The notes under the pieces were generated by a model. That model was given only the letters and a program-made list of their open reading frames with translations. It did not search any database and was not told where the DNA came from. Source: Emticicia oligotrophica DSM 17448 (GTDB lineage: Bacteria > Bacteroidota > Bacteroidia > Cytophagales > Spirosomataceae). From it: a stretch of 64,000 nucleotides of DNA. The translations under genes and the position numbers were made by a program. The stretch is from positions 1,922,001 through 1,986,000 of the forward strand of contig NC_018748.1 in the NCBI RefSeq assembly GCF_000263195.1. Direction: 5' to 3'. Numbering within the stretch: the first letter of the stretch is position 1; every line of letters starts with the position of its first letter. This document shows positions 45,695 through 54,265 of the stretch, in pieces.

Positions 45695-45737
45695 AAACGC
45701 TCCCAAAAATTCTGAATCAGAAAGTTTGAGAGCGTTT
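45695..45737 (-). terminator. Probable terminator of secDF
   Basis: AAACGCTC pairs with GAGCGTTT (with an extra AG at the base of the right arm), with CCAAA/TTTG extending the stem around a long loop. T-rich sequence follows on the minus strand. Confidence 0.6.
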
Positions 45738-45778
45738 GAAAATTTAATTAATATTAGAGCTGCTTATGAAGCAAATCA

Positions 45779-48700
45779 TTAAGCTTTCTTACCTTTTTTA
45801 GCCTCAGCATCAACGGGTACAGCAGCTAATTTAGCATCTTCATTCTTTAAATCACGTTGCATCGCATCAACAACGATTGGAGTTGCTACGAATAACGAAG
45901 AGTATGTACCAACGATTACCCCAACAAACATGGCAAATACGAAGCCACGAATTGTTTCACCACCAAAAATCAATAACACTAAAAGTACGATTAAAGTAGA
46001 GAAACCAGTAACTGCCGTACGGCTCAGTGTACTATTCAAGGCATTGTTGATAACTGTAGGAATATCTTCTCTCACACCACGTTTTTCACGTAAGTATTCA
46101 CGTACACGGTCGAATACAACTACGGTGTCGTTCATTGAATAACCCATAATTGTTAGAACTGCACCCACAAAAGCTTGGTCAACATCAAGCGAGAATGGAA
46201 GCCAACCGCGGAAAATTGAGAAAATACCAAGAATGATAGCCACATCGTGGAATAAGGCAACCAATGCACCATAACCAAATGCTAAGCTACGGAAACGTAA
46301 ATAGATATAGATAAATACCAATGCGATTGAAAGCAATATGGCTTTTAATGCACCGCCAATTGCATCATTTGCGATGGTTGGACCAACTTTCGAAGAACTT
46401 GTTATTTTGCCTTTATTGCCATTTACGTTGGCCAAAGCATTATTTACATTGTTTTCGATTTGTTTTTCAATTTCAGGATTTGTGTTTTCGATTTTATAAG
46501 GAGTCGTGATTTTTACTTGGTCGAATCCACCGAAAGTTTTTACTTCGATTGCTTGGCCTTCGAAAGTTCCTTTCAATGCTGCGTCGATTTCTTCAGTATT
46601 TACGGTTTTTTCAAATTTTGCTACGTATGTACGACCACCTAGGAAGTCAACACCTAAACCAAAGCCTTTAAAGAATATCGAAACAATACCCGCAATGATA
46701 ATGGCACTTGAGATAGTGTAATATAACTTACGCTTAGAAACGAAATCGAATTGTGAGTCTTTGAATAGTTTCTCAGTAAATTTCGTGTAGAATGATACTG
46801 TTTTTCCTTTACCAATGTAGTATTCAAATAATAATCTTGATACAAAAATAGCGGAGAATAAAGAAGTAAAAATACCAATTAAGAGCGTAGTAGCGAAACC
46901 AAGAATTAAGCCTGAACCAAAGATAAATAATACCGCACCGGTAATGAGCGTAGTAACGTTTGAGTCAATAATTGATGACATTGCATTTTGGAAACCATCA
47001 CGAACAGCCGTAGCAAATGTCTTACCTAAAGCTAATTCTTCTTTGATACGCTCATAAATCAATACGTTGGCATCGACTGACATACCTACTGATAATACTA
47101 AACCTGCAATACCTGGTAGGGTAAGTGTTGCACCAAATGAAGCCATTACACCTAATAATAGGAATAAGTTTACAATAAGGGCGATATTGGCAATCAAACC
47201 AGCTTTGTTGTAATAAATCATTACGAAAGCTAATACAAATAATACGCCAATAATTGAAGAAAGAATACCTGCACGAGCGGCTTCCGAACCTACGGTTGCA
47301 CCTACGATATCTTCTGAAATTACATTTGTTGGGGCAGGAAGTTTACCAGCCTTCAATACGTTTGCAAGGTCAAGAGCCTCTTCAACAGTGAAGTTTCCAC
47401 TTATGCTCGAGCGACCACCGCCAATTTCACCATTAACAACTGGAGCAGAATAAACAAAGTTATCAAGGATAATAGCAACCTGACGGCCTACGTTTGCAGC
47501 TGTTAATGCTTTCCATTTTCTTGCACCTTCAGCATTCATTTGCATTTCTACTGCTGGCTTTCCTCTTTCATCGAAGTCTTGAGTAGCGTTAGTTACAACA
47601 TCTCCTTCTAATGGAGCTTTACCTAAATCTTTAACAAAGTAAATATCAACAATATCTTCGTTTGCGTTTGTACCATTGGCACGTGGTTTTACATCATATA
47701 CAAAGTTTGCATCAGCTGGGAACAATGATTGAACATCCGGACGACGCATGATTTGGTTTACACGTGAAGTGTCTTTCACACGTACTGCTACGCCATATCC
47801 AGTTCCAACGAATAAATTACTAAATGCATTTGATTGGCGTTGAGCTAGAGCAGTTGAATCCTTTTTCGAAGTATCTGTTTTGCTTCCCCCAGCCAATTTA
47901 GCTGCTAAACTATTTTTTGAAGTATCATTTGTAGCTGCCGCTGCGTTATCACCTTTTCCTGCAATTTTATTTAAATCTGTTTTCGCAGCAGCCTTTGCCT
48001 CAGCATCCATTTGTAATAAGATAGCCGATAAACCATCAAACGCTGGAGCAATTTCTTGCATGCTATATACTTCGCAAAACTCTAATTTTGCAGCACCAGA
48101 AAGGAGTTTACGCACACGTTGAGGATTATCTACACCCGGCAATTCTACTTGAATACGGTTAGTTCCCGAAAGTCTTTGTAAGTTAGGGTTAGCAACACCA
48201 AATTTATCAACACGCGTTTGGATAATGCGGAATGCACGGTCGAAAGCACCATCAACTTCTTTTTTGATATAGCTTATCACTTGGCTATCAGAAGATTCCA
48301 AACTTAGTGTACCACGATTTGAACTATTTGAGAAAATACTAGATAATTTTGTATCAGGAGCTACTTTCTTAAATTCTTCAGCAAATAAATCTACAAAATT
48401 AGCACTGCTATTAGCTGCTCTTTCTTGTGCTTTAGAGATAGCCGTGGCTACTTTAGGGTCACGAGAATTTGCCAATGCACGAACGATTTCTGTAGGTGAT
48501 ACCTCCAAAATAACACTCATACCCCCTTGAAGGTCAAGGCCTAAACCTAATTCTTGTTTCATTAGGTCTTCAGTTGTAGTCATTCCTAAGAAAACGGGTT
48601 GTTTCCAAAGAGAATCTAAATAACGTTGTTTTTTTGTGTAATCAACTTTACCTGATTTGTCTGTTGCATACGCTTCTGCGTCTTTTCTGATGTCGTTTGC

Positions 48701-48781
48701 CTTCCAAGTACGAGCCAAGAAGTAAACACTAATTGCTAAAAAAGCCACCAATAGAGCGACTATACCACCTTTGTTTCTCAT
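45779..48781 (-). CDS. secDF: Protein translocase SecDF fusion
   Basis: This 1000-residue fused SecD-SecF uses the proton gradient to drive late steps of Sec export. The SecD half has LGLDLQGGMSVILEV at about 72-86, the six-helix RND region with ITTPGIAGLVLSVGMSVDANV-type sequence at about 560, and DGFQNAMSSIIDSNVTTL. The SecF half starts near residue 660, with FKGFGLGVDFLGGRTYVAKF and VVVFDRVREYLREKRG. An Ala/Lys/Asp low-complexity insertion lies at about 255-320 in the periplasmic part of SecD. The C-terminus is Lys-rich. Fusion is usual in Bacteroidota. Monocistronic. Confidence 0.97.
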   Translation of the reverse strand: MRNKGGIVALLVAFLAISVYFLARTWKANDIRKDAEAYATDKSGKVDYTKKQRYLDSLWKQPVFLGMTTTEDLMKQELGLGLDLQGGMSVILEVSPTEIVRALANSRDPKVATAISKAQERAANSSANFVDLFAEEFKKVAPDTKLSSIFSNSSNRGTLSLESSDSQVISYIKKEVDGAFDRAFRIIQTRVDKFGVANPNLQRLSGTNRIQVELPGVDNPQRVRKLLSGAAKLEFCEVYSMQEIAPAFDGLSAILLQMDAEAKAAAKTDLNKIAGKGDNAAAATNDTSKNSLAAKLAGGSKTDTSKKDSTALAQRQSNAFSNLFVGTGYGVAVRVKDTSRVNQIMRRPDVQSLFPADANFVYDVKPRANGTNANEDIVDIYFVKDLGKAPLEGDVVTNATQDFDERGKPAVEMQMNAEGARKWKALTAANVGRQVAIILDNFVYSAPVVNGEIGGGRSSISGNFTVEEALDLANVLKAGKLPAPTNVISEDIVGATVGSEAARAGILSSIIGVLFVLAFVMIYYNKAGLIANIALIVNLFLLLGVMASFGATLTLPGIAGLVLSVGMSVDANVLIYERIKEELALGKTFATAVRDGFQNAMSSIIDSNVTTLITGAVLFIFGSGLILGFATTLLIGIFTSLFSAIFVSRLLFEYYIGKGKTVSFYTKFTEKLFKDSQFDFVSKRKLYYTISSAIIIAGIVSIFFKGFGLGVDFLGGRTYVAKFEKTVNTEEIDAALKGTFEGQAIEVKTFGGFDQVKITTPYKIENTNPEIEKQIENNVNNALANVNGNKGKITSSSKVGPTIANDAIGGALKAILLSIALVFIYIYLRFRSLAFGYGALVALFHDVAIILGIFSIFRGWLPFSLDVDQAFVGAVLTIMGYSMNDTVVVFDRVREYLREKRGVREDIPTVINNALNSTLSRTAVTGFSTLIVLLVLLIFGGETIRGFVFAMFVGVIVGTYSSLFVATPIVVDAMQRDLKNEDAKLAAVPVDAEAKKGKKA

Positions 48782-48888
48782 TATTTTGATGCCCCCTAAC
48801 CCCCGATGGGAGGACTATTTATGGATTATTTTCATGTTTTGAGGGTTAGTTTGAAAACATGATTTTAGAATATACAGATTGATTGCAT

Positions 48889-48907
48889 TACAATTCTCAG
48901 AATTGTA
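48889..48907. repeat. Palindrome related to the element at 41378-41396
   Basis: TACAATTC, TCA, GAATTGTA is a perfect 8-bp stem. Its core differs from the hairpin near 41 kb at only a few positions, but it lacks a flanking GTAG. It sits in the 223-bp gap upstream of secDF. Confidence 0.4.
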
Positions 48908-49004
48908 TCATTTTGTAAAAACAAAGATTATTTTGTCTTAACAAAAAAGAGAAGATTGTTAATGAATATGAATAGAAAGTAATCATTAACCCAATAACCG
49001 CCAA

Positions 49005-49364
49005 TTATGGGGCATTGGGAGCAATAAAATGCTCGTAGAGGTTTTCGAAATATGAAATAACAAAGATAGGTTTAGTAAAAACCTTTGCCTTTGTTTCAAT
49101 ATCTAAATAAATAATTTGCGGAGTAGGAAGAATGATTGCGTCGTGGGTGAAGTCGAACGCATGGCTGGGTACAACCACCTCCAACGACAATTCGCTAACA
49201 ACTGTTTGGTTTTCAGTTGGTTTGGTATTGCCGTTTTGTTCTTTTGGGGCTTTATTATTTTGTGCATGATGTTTGGGTAGCTGCTTTCCGAAAACGCTCG
49301 TCAGCATCACCATCATGAACATTAAAAGTCCAAAAGTACGCGATATGTAGGAGTATCTCTTCAT
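49005..49364 (-). CDS. Exported or membrane-anchored small protein of unknown function
   Basis: The 119-residue protein has an N-terminal hydrophobic segment (RTFGLLMFMMVMLTSVFG) that reads as a signal peptide or anchor. A Lys/Asn/Gln-rich linker covers about 30-55, and a beta-rich C-terminal half contains LEVVVPSHAFDFTHDAIILP and PIFVISYFENLYEHFIAP. I do not recognise a family. It is upstream of secDF on the same strand (223-bp gap) and divergent from the acyltransferase gene. Confidence 0.6.
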   Translation of the reverse strand: MKRYSYISRTFGLLMFMMVMLTSVFGKQLPKHHAQNNKAPKEQNGNTKPTENQTVVSELSLEVVVPSHAFDFTHDAIILPTPQIIYLDIETKAKVFTKPIFVISYFENLYEHFIAPNAP

Positions 49365-49678
49365 TTTTAAGAACGCAAAGCTACAAGAATTTCTGGAAAT
49401 AAGTCAAAATTTATACCAAAAAATCTAAAAAAAGCATTCAGATGAATTTGAAAAATAAAATTCAGATAGTTATTCGACCGGTTTTTCGGTAGTCTTATAT
49501 AACTTTATTAGGGGTTTACATAAAACATTTCAAGTATCTTTATAGGGTTTGGAACATACATCGTTTGCTATTTATTTCATTGTTGATTTTCTACTTTATT
49601 CAAATTTTACTTAAATTTTCAATAAAATTGCGTATAATAACTTCTTAACTATAGAAAATCGACAAACCCTAAACATTA
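49365..49678. other. Intergenic region without a gene
   Basis: This 314-bp AT-rich spacer between divergent genes must contain their promoters. TATCTTTA near 49536 resembles a -7 element but has no convincing -33 partner. Nothing else was seen. Confidence 0.5.
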
Positions 49679-50950
49679 ATGAAACAACGCTTAACTTCTA
49701 TTGACGTTTTCAGAGGCATGACTATCATGCTCATGACTATTGTAAATAACCCCGGAGATTGGAGTCATATTTACGCTCCACTCGAACATGCTGAATGGCA
49801 TGGATGTACACCAACCGATTTAGTTTTTCCGTTTTTCTTGTTCATTGTAGGTATTTCTACTGTTCTTTCAAGTCCTGTTAAGAGATTTGATAGCAATACT
49901 TTTGAGAGAATAATTACCCGTGCATTACGAATATTTTTGCTGGGGCTATTTCTTAACTTTTTCTCAAAAATCCACCTTGGAACGCTTGAAGGAGTGCCGT
50001 TGATGCTCATAAGATTAGTACTCACAGGAATTGCTACCGTGCTTTTATTGGGAGATTTTGATAAGAAAAAACAATTTTATGCAGCGGTTGGCCTATTCGT
50101 ATTCATGATATCCCTCTGTTTTAGCGGGATTGAAGATTTTGCTTCGGTACGAATTCCGGGTGTTTTGCAACGAATTGCCATGGTGTATTTAATAGTATCG
50201 GTGCTATATGCCACTACCAACACAACTACTCAAATTGTTGTTGGACTAGTGTGTCTGTTGGGTTATTGGGCTTTAATGGCTTTAGTTCCTGTACCTAATG
50301 TTGGGACGGCCAACTTCGAAAAAGGTACAAACCTAGCCGCTTGGATTGATAATTTATTACTTCCAGGGCATTTATGGTCGGTTTCTAAAACATGGGACCC
50401 CGAAGGTATTTTAAGCACTATTCCTGCTATCGGAACCGCTTTGGCAGGCGTTTTTACAGGAAAGCTATTAACTAATGACTTTCCCAAAAACAAAAAGGCC
50501 ATCTATCTACTTTCTGCGGGTGTAATAGGTGTAATGATTGGTTTTTTATGGAATGATTATTTTCCAATCAATAAAGCTCTTTGGACAAGCTCTTATGTGC
50601 TTTATGTAGCTGGTTGGGCTTTGTTGGTATTGGGCGTTTTATATTTCATCATTGATGTTTTAGGTTTTGAAAAATGGACGAAACCCTTTGTAATCTTTGG
50701 CGTAAACCCAATGGTGGTGTTTTTCTTTTCAGGAATCATTCCTAGAGCCTTGAATATGATTAAGATTGCCCAGCCAGAAAATGTAGAAACCCCCAATACT
50801 GGTTTAATAGAATGGCTTTATAGACATTGGATAGAACCATTTTTTGCCGAACCTAAAGATGCTTCTTTGGCTGGAGCATTGACTTATCTTTTCATTTGGT
50901 TTTTAATCTTATTATGGTTTGATAAAAAGAAAATGATTTTTAAGGTTTGA
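49679..50950 (+). CDS. HGSNAT/NagX-like membrane acyltransferase (COG4299, DUF5009)
   Basis: The 423-residue membrane protein has about 10-11 hydrophobic helices. The hallmark N-terminus RLTSIDVFRGMTIMLMTIVN is followed by GCTPTDLVFPFFLFIVGIS with conserved Asp/Phe residues. Later segments are RIPGVLQRIAMVYLI and SKTWDPEGILSTIPAIGTAL. The family includes heparan-alpha-glucosaminide N-acetyltransferase and bacterial NagX, which act on amino sugars. A role in acetylating or transporting amino sugars of cell-wall or glycan origin is inferred. The start is ATG at 49679. The downstream ndk has its own promoter. Confidence 0.9.
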   Translation: MKQRLTSIDVFRGMTIMLMTIVNNPGDWSHIYAPLEHAEWHGCTPTDLVFPFFLFIVGISTVLSSPVKRFDSNTFERIITRALRIFLLGLFLNFFSKIHLGTLEGVPLMLIRLVLTGIATVLLLGDFDKKKQFYAAVGLFVFMISLCFSGIEDFASVRIPGVLQRIAMVYLIVSVLYATTNTTTQIVVGLVCLLGYWALMALVPVPNVGTANFEKGTNLAAWIDNLLLPGHLWSVSKTWDPEGILSTIPAIGTALAGVFTGKLLTNDFPKNKKAIYLLSAGVIGVMIGFLWNDYFPINKALWTSSYVLYVAGWALLVLGVLYFIIDVLGFEKWTKPFVIFGVNPMVVFFFSGIIPRALNMIKIAQPENVETPNTGLIEWLYRHWIEPFFAEPKDASLAGALTYLFIWFLILLWFDKKKMIFKV

Positions 50951-50979
50951 TTGAATCTGCCCAAAAATGAGTAATTTTG
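50951..50979 (+). promoter_or_regulatory. Putative Bacteroidota-type promoter of ndk
   Basis: TTG immediately after the acyltransferase stop, an 18-nt spacer, then TAATTTTG (8 of 8 to TAnnTTTG), ending 29 bp before the ndk ATG at 51009. It supports the internal ndk start. Confidence 0.6.
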
Positions 50980-51008
50980 TTAAAATTTTAAACCAAATAC
51001 ATTTTATT

Positions 51009-51428
51009 ATGGCAGGTAACAGAACTTTCACGATGATTAAACCTCATGCAGTGGCTGATAACCACATTGGGGGAATTACGGCGATGATTGAGGCGGCTGG
51101 TTTCAGAATCGTGGCAATGAAAAAAACACAATTATCAGCAGCACAAGCTGGTAAATTCTACGAAGTACACAAAGAAAGACCTTTCTATGGCGAATTATGT
51201 GAAATGATGTCTTCGGGACCAATCGTTCCGATGATTTTAGAAAAAGATAATGCCGTAGCAGATTTCCGTGCTTTGATTGGGGCTACAAATCCAGCGAATG
51301 CAGAAGAAGGAACAATTCGTAAGAAATATGCTAAATCAATGGGCGAGAATGCTATTCACGGTTCAGACTCAGATGAAAACGCTGCTATCGAAGGTGCATT
51401 TTTCTTTGCTTCTATTGAGCAATATTAA
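51009..51428 (+). CDS. ndk: Nucleoside diphosphate kinase
   Basis: The frame opens at 50967, but [20 protein letters not shown] at 51009 is the normal N-terminus, giving 139 residues. The phosphorylated His is 117 in [12 protein letters not shown], and TMIKPHAV and [18 protein letters not shown] are typical. It transfers the gamma phosphate between nucleoside triphosphates and diphosphates. The promoter element lies upstream of this start and a strong terminator is downstream. Confidence 0.97.
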   Translation: MAGNRTFTMIKPHAVADNHIGGITAMIEAAGFRIVAMKKTQLSAAQAGKFYEVHKERPFYGELCEMMSSGPIVPMILEKDNAVADFRALIGATNPANAEEGTIRKKYAKSMGENAIHGSDSDENAAIEGAFFFASIEQY

Positions 51429-51440
51429 TTGATTTTGATA

Positions 51441-51486
51441 AAAAAGAGACGCTGCCTGAGCATAGTCGAAGGCAGCGTCTCTTTTT
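51441..51486. terminator. Bidirectional terminator between ndk and the Gfo/Idh gene
   Basis: AAAAAGAGACGCTGCCT pairs perfectly (17 bp) with AGGCAGCGTCTCTTTTT. The loop region reads GAGCATAGTCGA. Confidence 0.88.
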
Positions 51487-51498
51487 ATTTTAACTTCA

Positions 51499-52488
51499 TT
51501 AATCAATTCCATCATAAAAAATTCCAGCCTTTTCTCGAATCTCATCTAGTAAGCTGATTAGCTTCACACTCATAGTAAGCGGCATTTTATCACTTTCTTT
51601 CTTTCCTGCTCTCAAACATTCATTCACTTCTTCGATTTCAAAATTATAGCCAAAGGTTTTTCTTGGAAAATTAAATTTTACTGGCTTTTGGTCTGTCACA
51701 TAAAGCGTAATCTTTTTAGCTTCCATGAAACGGCCTTCAATATGAATGTACCCCTTTTCTCCGTAGATTAGGGCTTCTGTACGTGTTCGAGACCTAAGCG
51801 TACAACTTAAATTAGCGGTTGCTTCATTTTTAAAATCCAAAATAAAGCTCGTTGTTTCGTCAATTCCCGTAGAGCCAAAATTGCTAATAGCTTTTACTTC
51901 TGAAGGATAACCTAAAATCAATAAGCTTAAATAAGCGGGATATATTCCAATATCAAGCAAAGCACCGCCACCAAGATTTGGATTTAACAATCTTTTTTCG
52001 GGTAAAAAAGGAGCATTGAATCCAAAATCTGCTTGAATATTTCTCACTTGTCCGATAGCCCCTTCTTTAATTAATTCTAAGGTTTTATTAATGGCAGGAA
52101 TAAATCTTGTCCACATGGCCTCCATTAAGAAAGTATCGTTTTTTCGGGCAGATTCAACCATTTCTTGAACCTGTTTAAGATTCATGGCAAAAGGTTTTTC
52201 ACATAAAACAGGTATTTTATGTTTTAAGCATAAAAGAGTATTGTCTGCGTGCGAAGTATGTGGCGTTGCAATGTAAATGGCATCTAAATCGGGCGTTTGA
52301 AAGATATTTTCGTAAGAATCGTAAGCGAATGGGGCATTGTAACGATTGGCAAAATCCTGTGCCCTTTCAAGCGAAGATGAGGATGCAACTGCGTGGAGTT
52401 GAGCGTTCTTAACAGACTTTAAGTCGGTGGCAAATTTCTCGGCAATTTTACCAACTCCGATAATTCCCCACTTTATATTTTTTTTCAT
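51499..52488 (-). CDS. Gfo/Idh/MocA-family NAD(P)-dependent oxidoreductase
   Basis: The 329-residue protein has an N-terminal Rossmann fold (WGIIGVGKIAEKFATDL at 7-23), the family's EKP catalytic motif (CEKPFAMNL, Lys 98) and the C-terminal beta-sheet domain (NLGGGALLDIGIYPAYLSLL, TGIDETTSFILDF). Members oxidise or reduce sugars, inositols or dihydrodiols, and the sequence resembles the trans-1,2-dihydrodiol dehydrogenase-like branch. The substrate cannot be assigned. Cytoplasmic; isolated gene between two terminators. Confidence 0.9.
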   Translation of the reverse strand: MKKNIKWGIIGVGKIAEKFATDLKSVKNAQLHAVASSSSLERAQDFANRYNAPFAYDSYENIFQTPDLDAIYIATPHTSHADNTLLCLKHKIPVLCEKPFAMNLKQVQEMVESARKNDTFLMEAMWTRFIPAINKTLELIKEGAIGQVRNIQADFGFNAPFLPEKRLLNPNLGGGALLDIGIYPAYLSLLILGYPSEVKAISNFGSTGIDETTSFILDFKNEATANLSCTLRSRTRTEALIYGEKGYIHIEGRFMEAKKITLYVTDQKPVKFNFPRKTFGYNFEIEEVNECLRAGKKESDKMPLTMSVKLISLLDEIREKAGIFYDGID

Positions 52489-52669
52489 CTTAAGTTAGTT
52501 TCTTTTTTGGAGCGAATTTAATGAAAAAATTATTATCGGATAATAGTTTTTTCGGAGTAAGTCTGCCGAACATTTTGCAAATAGAAAAAACTTCTGTTTA
52601 ACAAGCAGTAAAGCTAATATTTAAAGTTTTGTGTTAAAATTCTTTGCCCAAAAGTATTATGAAAAAAGA

Positions 52670-52696
52670 ATGCCCCAACCATTACAGTTGAGGCAT
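52670..52696 (-). terminator. Terminator of icd
   Basis: ATGCCCCAAC pairs with GTTGAGGCAT with one mismatch. On the minus strand it is followed by TCTTTTTTC. Confidence 0.75.
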
Positions 52697-52722
52697 CTGG
52701 GTTTTTATAGAGGGGTTTATTA

Positions 52723-53955
52723 TTATTTTGCCGCTAATTTAACCTTTAAGTTTTGGTCAATTGCTTCTAAGAATTCCTCTGTATATAAATAGTGCTCGCC
52801 GTGGTTCACTTTATTTCCGTGAATACAAACAGCTAAATCTTTAGTCATTTTACCAGATTCAACAGTCTCAACACAAACTTGCTCAAGTGCTTGGCAGAAA
52901 TCAACTAAAGCTTGGTTGCTGTCTAACTTTCCACGGAACTCTAAACCACGAGTCCAAGCAAAAATAGAAGCGATTGGGTTAGTTGAAGTTGGTTTACCAG
53001 CTTGGTGGTCACGGTAGTGGCGAGTTACGGTTCCGTGAGCTGCTTCAGCTTCCATTACATCACCACTTGGTGTAACTAATACTGATGTCATTAAGCCTAA
53101 CGAACCAAAACCTTGTGCTACTGAGTCAGACTGAACGTCACCATCGTAGTTTTTACAAGCCCAAACGAAAGAACCATTCCATTTCAATGCCGAAGCAACC
53201 ATGTCGTCAATTAGACGGTGTTCGTAAACGATACCAGCAGCTTCAAATTTAGCTTTGTAATCTGCTTGGTAGATTTCTTCGAAAATATCTTTGAAACGAC
53301 CATCATATTTCTTCAAAATTGTATTTTTTGTAGAAAGATAAAGAGGCCATTTTTTGTTCAAAGCAACTTGGAAACAAGAGTGTGCAAAACCACGGATTGA
53401 TTCGTCAGTATTGTACATACCCATTGCTACACCACCACCTTTGTAGTTGTAGATTTCGTATTCTTGTACGGTTCCGTCTTCGCTTTCAAATTTCATGGTT
53501 AATTTACCTGCTCCTTTCACAACGAAATCAGTTGCACGGTATTGGTCACCAAAAGCATGACGCCCAACGATAATTGGTGAAGTCCAGTTAGAAACTAAAC
53601 GTGGTACGTTTTGACAAACGATTGGCTCACGGAAAACAGTACCATCCAAGATATTACGGATAGTTCCATTAGGTGATTTCCACATTTGTTTCAAGTTGAA
53701 TTCTTTAACACGAGCTTCGTCAGGTGTAATAGTGGCACACTTGATACCAACACCGTATTCTTTGATTGCATTTGCAGCATCAATAGTTACTTGGTCGTTG
53801 GTTTCATCACGGTACTCAATGCCAAGGTCATAGTACTTGATATCAACATCAAGGTAAGGAAGAATCAATTTTTCTTTGATAAAACGCCAAATGATACGAG
53901 TCATTTCGTCGCCATCAAGCTCAACAACTGGATTTGCAACTTTAATTTTTTCCAT
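52723..53955 (-). CDS. icd: NADP-dependent isocitrate dehydrogenase (eukaryote-like dimeric type)
   Basis: From the ATG at 53955 the protein is 410 residues; the longer frame to 53991 adds 12 residues ([12 protein letters not shown]) that do not belong. [20 protein letters not shown] and [20 protein letters not shown] are as in animal/fungal IDH1. The substrate-binding Ser/Arg cluster sits in that segment, and [20 protein letters not shown] and [20 protein letters not shown] bind metal and NADP. It converts isocitrate to 2-oxoglutarate, producing NADPH. Monocistronic. Confidence 0.97.
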   Translation of the reverse strand: MEKIKVANPVVELDGDEMTRIIWRFIKEKLILPYLDVDIKYYDLGIEYRDETNDQVTIDAANAIKEYGVGIKCATITPDEARVKEFNLKQMWKSPNGTIRNILDGTVFREPIVCQNVPRLVSNWTSPIIVGRHAFGDQYRATDFVVKGAGKLTMKFESEDGTVQEYEIYNYKGGGVAMGMYNTDESIRGFAHSCFQVALNKKWPLYLSTKNTILKKYDGRFKDIFEEIYQADYKAKFEAAGIVYEHRLIDDMVASALKWNGSFVWACKNYDGDVQSDSVAQGFGSLGLMTSVLVTPSGDVMEAEAAHGTVTRHYRDHQAGKPTSTNPIASIFAWTRGLEFRGKLDSNQALVDFCQALEQVCVETVESGKMTKDLAVCIHGNKVNHGEHYLYTEEFLEAIDQNLKVKLAAK

Positions 53956-54185
53956 TTTTCCGAGAAGCTCTCCACCCCCAAGGAGAAGCAAAGATTTATA
54001 AGTTATATATATGTGTCTTGGGGAATTTATAACGAATAACCGAGAAAAACATTAAAAGTAAGCATATTAGATGCTAGAATTACCCTTAAAAACCTTCGAG
54101 TTACCCACTAATTGACACGAATAATTTTTTACTGCCACAAAGGTAATACGATTTATATAAATATTCTAAGATTCGGGCAAACAAA

Positions 54186-54213
54186 AAAAGAGCCTCCAAA
54201 TGGAAGCTCTTTT
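54186..54213 (-). terminator. Terminator of the TonB-dependent receptor gene
   Basis: AAAAGAGCCTCCA pairs with TGGAAGCTCTTTT with one C-A mismatch. A minus-strand T run follows. The rest of the 310-bp gap up to icd holds no gene. Confidence 0.75.
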
Positions 54214-54265
54214 CTGACTTAAACCAAAGAAAATTATGAAAATTAATAAAAACGTTTTCAGGGAA

